NCBI RefSeq assembly: GCF_025642155.1
Contig: NZ_CP106798.1
Location: forward strand, 930,001 to 994,000
DNA length: 64,000 nucleotides
Reading direction: 5' to 3'
From: Streptomyces sp. HUAS 15-9
GTDB taxonomy: Bacteria > Actinomycetota > Actinomycetes > Streptomycetales > Streptomycetaceae
Within the stretch, counting starts at the first letter, position 1; every line of letters starts with the position of its first letter. The notes beneath the pieces are model-generated. The model made no database searches. It saw nothing but the letters and a program-made list of their open reading frames with translations, and was not told the DNA's origin. The position numbers and the translations under genes were made by a program. Below are positions 8,590 to 15,795 of the stretch, one piece after another.

Positions 8590-9228
8590 TCAGCGCTCCG
8601 GCCGTGGGCGGAATCGTCGGTACAGAGCGACGCCCGTGATGAGGAACGCGGCGCTGCCGGCAAGGGCGGGCGCGGTCAGATCCGTACCCGTGTGGGCGAG
8701 GGCGACGGGGGCCTGCGGCCGGACCCGGTGGGGCGGCGGCGTGCGGGGGTGGGCCCGGGGCGGGACGGGGGCGGCCGGTCGATCGGGCTGCTCGCCCGGG
8801 GTGTTCACGGACTTGTTGCCCGTCCCCGGGTTGCCCACGCCGACCACGTTCACGCTGTTGCCGCTGACGTTCACCGGCACATGGACCGGGAGCTGGATCT
8901 CATTGCCGGAGACCACGCCCGGCGCATCCTTGCCGCTGCCGTGCGCGGTCGCACCGCCCGAGGACGTGGTCCCGGCGCCGCCCCCACCGCCCGCGTTGGC
9001 GCAGGTGTTGCCCGCGGCGGGGTCGAGGAGTCCCCCCACGTTCACGGTGTTCCCGCACACGTTCACCGGGACGTGCAAGGGGAGCTGGATGGTGTTGCCG
9101 GAGATCAGCCCGGGCGAGTCGGCCGCGGAGCCGTCCGCGCCGGAATCGGCGAAAGCCGGCATGGTCACAGCCATCGCCCCGGACGCGACGGCGACGGCGA
9201 TCACACCGTTTCGGGCAACCCTTCTCAT
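8590..9228 (-). CDS. Long chaplin with sortase signal (ChpA/B/C type)
   Basis: Cell-wall-anchored amyloid-forming chaplin, 212 aa, which helps make aerial hyphae hydrophobic. A signal peptide (residues 1-27, ending AFA) is followed by two chaplin repeats (about 38-80 and 100-143), a Pro-rich spacer, the sortase motif LAHTG, a membrane segment and a basic tail (RRFRPRPER). The first repeat has the usual two cysteines (VNVCGN and NTCAN). In the second the equivalent positions are serines (VNVSGN and NKSVN), so that copy cannot form the conserved disulfide. Chaplins are normally switched on during aerial growth through sigma-BldN. Two small stems lie in the leader, one with a GAAA tetraloop. Confidence 0.95.
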   Translation of the reverse strand: MRRVARNGVIAVAVASGAMAVTMPAFADSGADGSAADSPGLISGNTIQLPLHVPVNVCGNTVNVGGLLDPAAGNTCANAGGGGGAGTTSSGGATAHGSGKDAPGVVSGNEIQLPVHVPVNVSGNSVNVVGVGNPGTGNKSVNTPGEQPDRPAAPVPPRAHPRTPPPHRVRPQAPVALAHTGTDLTAPALAGSAAFLITGVALYRRFRPRPER

Positions 9229-9308
9229 AGGTTCCCTGCCTTCCAGACATGGTTGCGGGCACTCACCCGCCCCCGGTTGAACGCAGACGAACCATCCGAG
9301 TTATGGCT

Positions 9309-9330
9309 TATCGGCCTTTCGGCCCGATCG
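9309..9330 (-). other. GAAA-tetraloop hairpin in the chaplin leader
   Basis: On the minus strand ATCGGGCC-GAAA-GGCCGAT folds to a 7-bp stem with one bulged G. It lies about 85-105 nt before the chaplin ATG. A second short stem, GCGGG-tgagtg-CCCGC, lies nearer the start. I could not match these to a known riboswitch family. Confidence 0.4.
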
Positions 9331-9499
9331 AGTGACACGGCCTCGAACCAGTCGTAAAACCGTCGAATGCTCACCGTGTGTGCGGATGATACGACACTCC
9401 GTGTCCCCCTGCTGGCCCGGAGGCGGGTGCTGCGGGGCCCGCATATCGTGAGCGAGGGCGCTGTCCCCGGTCCGCAGCATGACGTCCCTGGAGGCATCG

Positions 9500-11068
9500 A
9501 TGCCGGCCACACTGTCCCCGCGGCCCGTTCTCCGGCGCTGTGCGGGCGCCGGAGCGGTCGCCCTGGCCCTGATCGGGGCCGGGCTGCCCGCGGCGGCGTC
9601 CGACAGCCCGTCCCGGCCCGACCTGTCCCGTTTCTACCGCCAGAAGGTCGGCTGGACGGCCTGCGGCGACGACATGCCCAAGGACCTGGAGTGCGGAAAG
9701 GTCACGGTCCCGCTCGACTACGACAAGCCCGCCGCGGGCACGCTCGACCTGGCGCTGGCCCGCTATGTGACGACCGGGAAGTCCCAGGGCTCGGTCCTGC
9801 TGAACTTCGGCGGTCCCGGCGTCCCCGCCGTCGACCAACTCGCCGACGACGGCAAGGACTTCATGGGGCTGACCAACAGCTACGACGTGGTCGGCTTCGA
9901 TCCGCGCGGCGTCGGCCGGTCCTCGCCCGTCAGCTGCGGCGACGCCACCGGCACGGGCTCGGGGACCGCGGAGCGGCACGCGGATCTCACGGACCCGCGG
10001 GCGACCCTGTCCTGGCTGCGCACGGTGGCCCAGCGGTGCGCCGCGCACTCCGGCCCCGTCCTGCCCCACATAGGCACCGTCAACACCGCCCGGGACATGG
10101 ACGTCATACGCCAGGCCCTCGGCGACAAGAAGCTCAACTACCTCGGCTTCTCCTACGGCACCAAACTCGGCGCGGTGTACGCGGCCCAGTTCCCCGACAA
10201 GGTGGGCCGCATCGCGCTGGACGGCGTGGACACGCTGACGGATTCCCTGGCCGAGCAGGGGGTGACGACCGCCGAGGGGCAGCAGACGGCCCTGGACGAC
10301 TTCCTGGACTGGTGCGTCGCGGACATCGCCTGCCCGTTCGGGCAGGACCGGCGCCTGGCCGGGAGCGGGGTCGTCAGGCTGGTGCGCTCGCTCGACGAGA
10401 ACCCGGTGCCCGCGGACTACGGCGGGCAGTTCACCGGCCAGGACCTGGTGAGCGCCATCGGGCAGGCCCTGTACAGCGAGGACCTGTGGCCCTCGCTGGA
10501 GCGGGCCGTGGCCTCGCTGGTCGACGACGGGGACACCCGGGGCGTGGAGAACTTCGCCTACGGCGGCATGACGGTCCCCCGCGGGCGGGGCGGCGGGCTG
10601 GTGGACGCCGCGGACGTCCCGGCCGACAACACGATGGCCGCACTGCTGGCGATCAACTGCGCCGACGACCCGGACCGCCCGAGCGCCGGGCGGATCACCA
10701 AGGATCTCGCGCGGCTGCGCGCCGAGTACGAGCACGCGTCGCCGGTGTTCGGGCGGCACCGGCTCACCGAGGTGCTGATGTGCTTCGGCCGTCCCAAGGG
10801 CACCGACTTCATCCGGCACGAGGTGAAGAACGTCGACACGGCGAAGATGCTCCTGGTGGGCACGCGCGGCGACCCCGCCACGCCGTACCGCTGGACCGAG
10901 CAGACGGCCCGGCGGCTCGGCCCGTCCGCCGTGGTGCTCGACAACAGGGGCGAGGGGCACACCGGGTACTCCTCCTCGAAGTGCGTGCACCGCAAGATCG
11001 ACGACTTCCTGCTGTACGGCTCCCTGCCGCCCAGCGGGAGCTCCTGCGGGCCGGACACCCGTACATGA
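9500..11068 (+). CDS. Secreted tripeptidyl-aminopeptidase-like alpha/beta hydrolase
   Basis: Exported serine peptidase of the Streptomyces TAP/Slp family, 522 aa, likely removing N-terminal peptides from extracellular proteins. The start at 9500 (MPATLSP) is chosen because GGAGG lies 5 nt before it; the frame also opens 7 codons earlier. A signal peptide ends near AAAS, with no lipobox cysteine. The fold shows the oxyanion strand LNFGGPGVP and the nucleophile elbow GFSYGT (S218). The acid is in GTRGDPATPY (D458) and the catalytic histidine in EGHTGYSSS (H487), followed by the family's C-terminal cysteines. Histidine normally sits in GHG; here it is GHTG. It is followed at 11111 by a DUF4232 gene, possibly co-transcribed. 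Confidence 0.88.
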   Translation: MPATLSPRPVLRRCAGAGAVALALIGAGLPAAASDSPSRPDLSRFYRQKVGWTACGDDMPKDLECGKVTVPLDYDKPAAGTLDLALARYVTTGKSQGSVLLNFGGPGVPAVDQLADDGKDFMGLTNSYDVVGFDPRGVGRSSPVSCGDATGTGSGTAERHADLTDPRATLSWLRTVAQRCAAHSGPVLPHIGTVNTARDMDVIRQALGDKKLNYLGFSYGTKLGAVYAAQFPDKVGRIALDGVDTLTDSLAEQGVTTAEGQQTALDDFLDWCVADIACPFGQDRRLAGSGVVRLVRSLDENPVPADYGGQFTGQDLVSAIGQALYSEDLWPSLERAVASLVDDGDTRGVENFAYGGMTVPRGRGGGLVDAADVPADNTMAALLAINCADDPDRPSAGRITKDLARLRAEYEHASPVFGRHRLTEVLMCFGRPKGTDFIRHEVKNVDTAKMLLVGTRGDPATPYRWTEQTARRLGPSAVVLDNRGEGHTGYSSSKCVHRKIDDFLLYGSLPPSGSSCGPDTRT

Positions 11069-11110
11069 CCGACCGGACACCCGGACATGACCGAACAGAG
11101 GAACCCCTTC

Positions 11111-11680
11111 ATGCGTCGTCGCGCCACCGTCGCCGTCCCGGCCGTCGCGGCCACCACCGCCCTGCTGTTCTCCGCACCGCAGGTCGGGGCCGCTGCGCAG
11201 ACCCGGGCCGGGACCTGTCCGGAGAAGTACCTGACGGTCCGGGCGCAGGCCTCGGCCGCCGACCCGGCCGTGGTGCGGATCAGTGTCACCAACCGGGGCG
11301 GCCGCACCTGCACGCTCGACCCCGTCCCCACGGTCACCTTCGGCGACCTCGACGGCGCGGCCCTGCCGGTGCCCGCGCGCGGCGGCGGAACGTACCGGCT
11401 CGGCGTCGGCGGGACCGCCTACGCGGCGGCTCGGACGATCGCCGACCCGGCCGACCCCGAGGCCCGCCGGGTGGGCACGCTGACCGTGGCCGGGGACCCG
11501 TCCCACTGGGGGCGCTCCTTCACCGCGGCCGAACTGGGCGCCGGGGACACGATCCGGGTGTGGGAACCGGTGACGACGTGGTGGCAGCCGAAGTCGGCGG
11601 ACGCGGACCGCGCGCTCGAGCGGGGCCGGACGGAGTCTCCCTGGTCGGGTGGTCAGCCGAAGGACAGCTCGGGCGTGTAG
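11111..11680 (+). CDS. Secreted DUF4232 protein
   Basis: Small exported protein of 189 aa with a DUF4232 domain (CPEKYLTVRAQASAADPAVV with the conserved cysteine and CTLDPVPTVTF with the second). The start MRRRATVAVP is preferred (AGAGG upstream and it begins the signal peptide); the frame opens 8 codons earlier. The function of DUF4232 is not established. Its last 28 bases overlap the 3' end of the asparagine synthetase gene on the other strand. Confidence 0.75.
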   Translation: MRRRATVAVPAVAATTALLFSAPQVGAAAQTRAGTCPEKYLTVRAQASAADPAVVRISVTNRGGRTCTLDPVPTVTFGDLDGAALPVPARGGGTYRLGVGGTAYAAARTIADPADPEARRVGTLTVAGDPSHWGRSFTAAELGAGDTIRVWEPVTTWWQPKSADADRALERGRTESPWSGGQPKDSSGV

Positions 11681-13494
11681 AGGTCCAGCCAGGTGGCCAG
11701 GTCGAGGGCGCCTTCCAGGCCGTGCCGGGCGGACTGGGTGCTCACGGGGGTGTCGCGATGGGCGGCCCGGTGGAGCTTCTCACGGTCCACCAGGTCGAAG
11801 ACGCGGTGGCCGGGGCGGGCGAGGAGATCCTTGACCTGCTCCTGGAGGGCAAGGCCGTAACGGGGGTCCTGGGTGGACGGGTAGGGGCTCTTCACCCGGT
11901 CGTACACGGAGCGCGGGACGACGTCCGCCGCGGCCTCCCTCAGCAGGCTCTTCTCACGTCCGTCGAAGGACTTGAGCGACCAGGGCGTGTTGTAGACGTA
12001 CTCGACGAGCCGGTGGTCGCAGTACGGCACCCGGACCTCCAGGCCCACAGCCATGCTCATCCGGTCCTTGCGGTCGAGCAGGAGACGGACGAAGCGGGTC
12101 AGGTGGAGGTGGCAGATCTGCCGCATCCGGTACTCGAAGTCGCTCTCGCCGTCGAGGCGGCGGATGGCGGACACGGCGGTGCGGTAGGAGTCGGCGATGT
12201 ACGACTCCAGGTCCAGGGTCTTGGCGAGATCGGGCCGCAGGACGCTGCTGTCGTCCCCGAAGTGCCGGGCGGCCATCGCCAGCCAGGGGAAGGTGTCGGC
12301 GGCCCGGGCCTCCTCGTCGAAGAACTGGAGGTAGCCGCCGAAGACCTCGTCGGCGGACTCCCCGGACAGGGCGACCGTGGACTGGTCGCGGACGGCCCGG
12401 AACAGCAGCAGGAGCGAGGCGTCCATGTCGCCGAAGCCCATGGGCAGGTCCCGGGCCCGGATGACCCTGGCGCGTACGCCGGGATCGGCCAGGGTCTGTG
12501 CGTCGAGGACGATGTCCTGGTGCTCGGTCCGGGAAAGGCGGGCCACGTCGTGCACGAACGGGGTGTCCGGGGTGGCGCGCAGTTCGTCGGCGACGAAGTG
12601 GTCGCTCTGGCCGACGAAGTCCACGGAGAAGCTGCGGACCTTCTCGCCCTGTTCGGCGAGTTGCAGAGCGGCGATCGCGGTGAGGGCCGAGGAGTCGAGG
12701 CCGCCGGAGAGCAGGGTGCAGCGCGGGACGTCGGCCACCAGCTGGCGGCGCACGATGTCGTCGAGGAGCGAGCGGACGGTGGCGACGGTGGTGTCGCGGT
12801 CGTCGGGGTGCGCCCGGGTCTGAAGGCTCCAGTAGGTCCGGGTGTGCAGCCCCGCGCGGTCGACGGTGACCACGGTGCCGGGTTCGACCTCGCGCATGCC
12901 CTCCCACACCGCGTGGCCGGGGGTCTTGACCAGGGTGAACAGCTCGCGCAGGCCGTCGAGGCCGACCCGGGCCCCGGCCAGCGGGTTGGCGAGGACGGCC
13001 TTGGGTTCGGAGCCGAACAGGACGCCGTCGGAGGTGGGGAAGCAGTAGAAGGGCTTGATGCCCATACGGTCGCGGATCATGACGAGCTTGTCGTGCCGGC
13101 CGTCCCAGACCGCGAAGGCGTACATGCCGTTGAGGCGCTCGGCGACGGCGTCGCCCCATTCGAGGTAGCCGCGCAGGACCGCCTCGGTGTCGGAGTCGGT
13201 CGTGAAACGGTGGCCGCGGCCGGTGAGTTCGCGGCGGAGTTCGGTGAAGTTGTACGTCTCTCCCGAGTAGACCAGCGCGACGGTTCCGTCCGGTGTGCCG
13301 GCGGTCATGGGCTGGCGGCCGCCGGGCAGGTCGATGATCGCGAGTCTGCGGTGACCGAGGGCGGCGGGCCCTTCGATCCAGGTGCCGCGGTCGTCCGGGC
13401 CGCGGCAGGCCATTGTCTCGGTCATCGCGTCCAGGGTGGCGGCCTCGTCGCGCAGGTCGCGGTCGAAGGAGACCCAGCCGGTGATGCCGCACAT
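11653..13494 (-). CDS. asnB: Asparagine synthetase (glutamine-hydrolysing), AsnB type
   Basis: Class-II amidotransferase of 613 aa converting aspartate to asparagine with glutamine and ATP. The N-terminal nucleophile Cys2 follows the start Met (MCGITGWVSF) and the glutaminase domain runs to about residue 210. The synthetase domain has the pyrophosphate loop LSGGLDSSALT near residue 260 and the conserved ALSGESADEVFGGY stretch. GGAGG precedes the ATG. It reads in the same direction as the PKS operon, 319 bp after the last hydrolase gene, so it may have its own promoter. Tailoring amidotransferases in polyketide clusters also look like this. Primary metabolism is the default call; a pathway role is possible. 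Confidence 0.88.
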   Translation of the reverse strand: MCGITGWVSFDRDLRDEAATLDAMTETMACRGPDDRGTWIEGPAALGHRRLAIIDLPGGRQPMTAGTPDGTVALVYSGETYNFTELRRELTGRGHRFTTDSDTEAVLRGYLEWGDAVAERLNGMYAFAVWDGRHDKLVMIRDRMGIKPFYCFPTSDGVLFGSEPKAVLANPLAGARVGLDGLRELFTLVKTPGHAVWEGMREVEPGTVVTVDRAGLHTRTYWSLQTRAHPDDRDTTVATVRSLLDDIVRRQLVADVPRCTLLSGGLDSSALTAIAALQLAEQGEKVRSFSVDFVGQSDHFVADELRATPDTPFVHDVARLSRTEHQDIVLDAQTLADPGVRARVIRARDLPMGFGDMDASLLLLFRAVRDQSTVALSGESADEVFGGYLQFFDEEARAADTFPWLAMAARHFGDDSSVLRPDLAKTLDLESYIADSYRTAVSAIRRLDGESDFEYRMRQICHLHLTRFVRLLLDRKDRMSMAVGLEVRVPYCDHRLVEYVYNTPWSLKSFDGREKSLLREAAADVVPRSVYDRVKSPYPSTQDPRYGLALQEQVKDLLARPGHRVFDLVDREKLHRAAHRDTPVSTQSARHGLEGALDLATWLDLYTPELSFG

Positions 13495-13813
13495 GCCCTA
13501 CCTCCAGCCTCCGGTCCCGCGGCACCCCGCCGAACCGGATGTATCCAGCACCTATATGTCGAGCCTGTGCCAGACACGAGGGCCGGTCAACGCGGCCGTA
13601 ACCCGGACGGCCGAACGTCATGACCCTTTCGGCCGCGTTTTGCCCGTGCGAGGGGGACGGATCGCCGCCGCACCGGGCCGGTCCCGCCGGGAACCGGCCA
13701 TGGGCAAAGACTTCCCCAAACAGCGGGACGGGGTCGGGCGCGGCGGGACCGGGGGCAGACGCGATGGGGCCGGGGCAGGCGTGAAAGAGCCGGGGCAGGT
13801 GCGGCGGGCCGGG
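13495..13813. other. Intergenic region between asnB and the hydrolase
   Basis: 319 bp without a gene. It must hold the asnB promoter on the minus strand (GGAGG 5-7 bases before the asnB ATG is clear). I see no convincing -35/-10 pair, operator or terminator hairpin. Confidence 0.5.
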
Positions 13814-14593
13814 TCAGGCGTGGGCGGTCACGAACGAGTCCACCGCCGCCGTCAGCTCCGCCGGCTTCTCCAGCGGCAGCTCGTGGCCCGCGTCGATGAT
13901 GCGGACGACGGCGTCCGGGTAGGCCATGGCCATCCGGAGCATCTGCTTCACCGGCAGCTGGATGTCGTGGTAGCCGTGGATCAGCAGGACGGGCGTGCGG
14001 ATCTCGCCGACCCGGTCGAGGACGTCGAAGGCCCGCATGGCGCCGTACAGCGTCATGACCACCTCGCGCGGAGTGCCCGCGGAGGCGCGGACGCACTCGC
14101 GGACCTTCTCGCGCGGGTAGCCCGGGGCGAAGGCCCGCTGGATGTTGGCCGCGACGAACAGCTTGAAGGGCACGAGGGTGGACACGCCCATCAGCAGGCC
14201 CCGGCCGCGGCTGTAGGTCATCCGGCTGATGGAGTCGACCAGGACCATGCGCTCGACGCGCTCGGGGTGGGAGAGGGCGATGGTCTGGGAGATCATCCCG
14301 CCCATGGAGTGACCGATCAGCACGAAGCGCTCGACCTCGAGGTGATCGAGGAGGGCGAGGACGTCCTTCGCCAGCTCCGCGATCGTGCGCACCCCCGCCC
14401 CGCTGCTCTCGCCGTGCCCGCGCAGGTCCAGCCGGATCACCCGCCGCTTCTCGGCGAAGTGCGCCACCTGGTGGTCCCAGCGGTGCCGGTCGGCCGTCCA
14501 GCCGTGGACGAACACCAGGGGCACCCCGTCGCCGTCGCGGGGGCCCTCGTCGTCGTACGTCAACGCGGCGCCGTCGACTTCGAGCTGCGGCAT
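13814..14593 (-). CDS. Alpha/beta hydrolase
   Basis: Cytosolic alpha/beta-fold hydrolase of 259 aa. Its elements are VFVHGWTADR (HG oxyanion region), the nucleophile elbow GHSMGGMIS, the acid in LIHGYHDIQLP and the histidine in DAGHELPLEKP. AGGAGG precedes the ATG by 8 nt. It lies 65 bp downstream of the Cys-hydrolase gene in the PKS operon and is probably co-transcribed. It could act as an editing or releasing esterase for the pathway; the substrate is unknown. Confidence 0.82.
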   Translation of the reverse strand: MPQLEVDGAALTYDDEGPRDGDGVPLVFVHGWTADRHRWDHQVAHFAEKRRVIRLDLRGHGESSGAGVRTIAELAKDVLALLDHLEVERFVLIGHSMGGMISQTIALSHPERVERMVLVDSISRMTYSRGRGLLMGVSTLVPFKLFVAANIQRAFAPGYPREKVRECVRASAGTPREVVMTLYGAMRAFDVLDRVGEIRTPVLLIHGYHDIQLPVKQMLRMAMAYPDAVVRIIDAGHELPLEKPAELTAAVDSFVTAHA

Positions 14594-14658
14594 GTGAGGG
14601 TCCTCCTGGGTGCGGTCCGGTTACTGCCCGGTACGGTAACCGGCCGCCCCCTGCCCCG

Positions 14659-15795
14659 TCACCGTCGTTCGCCCAGGAATTCCAGGATGTGCCCGAACAC
14701 GTCGAGGGCGGCGCCCCGGCCGATGAACGGGTCGAGGTGGCCGTATCCGGGGATCTCGGTGTACGCCACGTCGAGCTGCGGCTGCCGGTGTGCCAGCACC
14801 TCGTGACACAGTCGCTGCGAGTCCAGCCAGAGCCCGTTGTCACTGCCCGCGAGGAGCAGCAGCGGGGTGTCGATGCGGCCGGCCGCGTCCAGCGCGTTGG
14901 GCGGCAGCGCCCGGTAGCGGTGGTCGGTGTCGTGCCAGCGCACGACGCTGCGGGCCAGCTCGATCCGGCGCAGATGCGGAAGGATCCACAGGGGCGCGGG
15001 GCCGAGGAGCTCGGCGAGCCGGTCGTGGGTGGCGTCGGCGAGGTTCTCGTGCACGAACAGCGAGGCGCCCGTGCCCCAGGCCGAGTTGTGCAGGATCTGG
15101 CAGGTCGGGTCGGGGCAGTCCGCTTTGCGGGAGGCCAGGGCGAACAGGGGCGTGTACTTGGACCACAGGCCCACCTTGCGGAAGTCGACCGGGATGTGGT
15201 CGATCCGGGTCTTGAGCAACTCCCCCGCGACCGACATGCGCAGCGAGGTGCGGCCCGCCAGCTTCGGGGTCAGGAACACGCCCTGGGAGACGACTCCGGC
15301 AAGGCCCGGCACCAGCCCCGCCGCCATGCTCATCGACAGGCAGAGGGAGCCGATGCAGTGGGCGATCACGAACAGCGGCCGGTCGCCGATGCGTTCGCGG
15401 ATGTGGGAGACGGCCTCGGGGATGTCGTACAACGCCACGTCGTCGTAGGTGTACCTGCGGCCGGTCTCGTTGTAAGGCAGCCGGCAGCTGCCCCGCCAGT
15501 CGAGCAGCCAGGGCTCGTAGCCGTCGTCGAGCAGGACGTCGACCATGTTGCGGGTCTCCGGCAGCAGGAACATGTCCGCGGAGGCGGTGTGCCCGTGCAG
15601 GAGCAGGACGGCGGGGCGGGCGGTGTCGCCGGTGTCGACGCGGGTCAGGCCGAGCCGGACGCCGTCGCTCGCGCGGAAGGGGATCTCCTCGACCCGGGTG
15701 GGGTCGAGACGGTGGCGCAGCGGGCGCGGGGCCGCGGTGGTCCGGACCTTGCGGAGCGCCGGCCGGGTGCGGGAGGTCGTGGCCTTGAACATCAT
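14659..15795 (-). CDS. Alpha/beta hydrolase with cysteine nucleophile
   Basis: Alpha/beta-fold protein of 378 aa in which the nucleophile elbow reads VIAHCIGS, so C147 takes the place of the usual serine. HGHTASADMF marks the oxyanion strand and GYGHLDPF (H353) the catalytic histidine. From memory it matches the hydrolase half of large actinomycete GMC-oxidoreductase/hydrolase fusions (shared features HENLADATH, GYGH and AHCxGS). PHA synthases, which are acyltransferases, also use Cys in this place. The start MMFKATT overlaps the stop of the reductase gene as ATGA, so the two are translationally coupled. An acyl-transfer or lipase step on the reductase product is a reasonable inference. Confidence 0.8.
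   Translation of the reverse strand: MMFKATTSRTRPALRKVRTTAAPRPLRHRLDPTRVEEIPFRASDGVRLGLTRVDTGDTARPAVLLLHGHTASADMFLLPETRNMVDVLLDDGYEPWLLDWRGSCRLPYNETGRRYTYDDVALYDIPEAVSHIRERIGDRPLFVIAHCIGSLCLSMSMAAGLVPGLAGVVSQGVFLTPKLAGRTSLRMSVAGELLKTRIDHIPVDFRKVGLWSKYTPLFALASRKADCPDPTCQILHNSAWGTGASLFVHENLADATHDRLAELLGPAPLWILPHLRRIELARSVVRWHDTDHRYRALPPNALDAAGRIDTPLLLLAGSDNGLWLDSQRLCHEVLAHRQPQLDVAYTEIPGYGHLDPFIGRGAALDVFGHILEFLGERR

Noticed and set aside
9229..9499. Possible riboswitch in the chaplin leader
   Set aside because: Two small stems are present, but I could not match conserved bases of the cyclic-di-AMP or any other class.
9367..13623. Plus-strand open frame of 1418 codons
   Set aside because: It runs through the peptidase gene in another frame and opposite asnB; no family resemblance and the real genes are clear.
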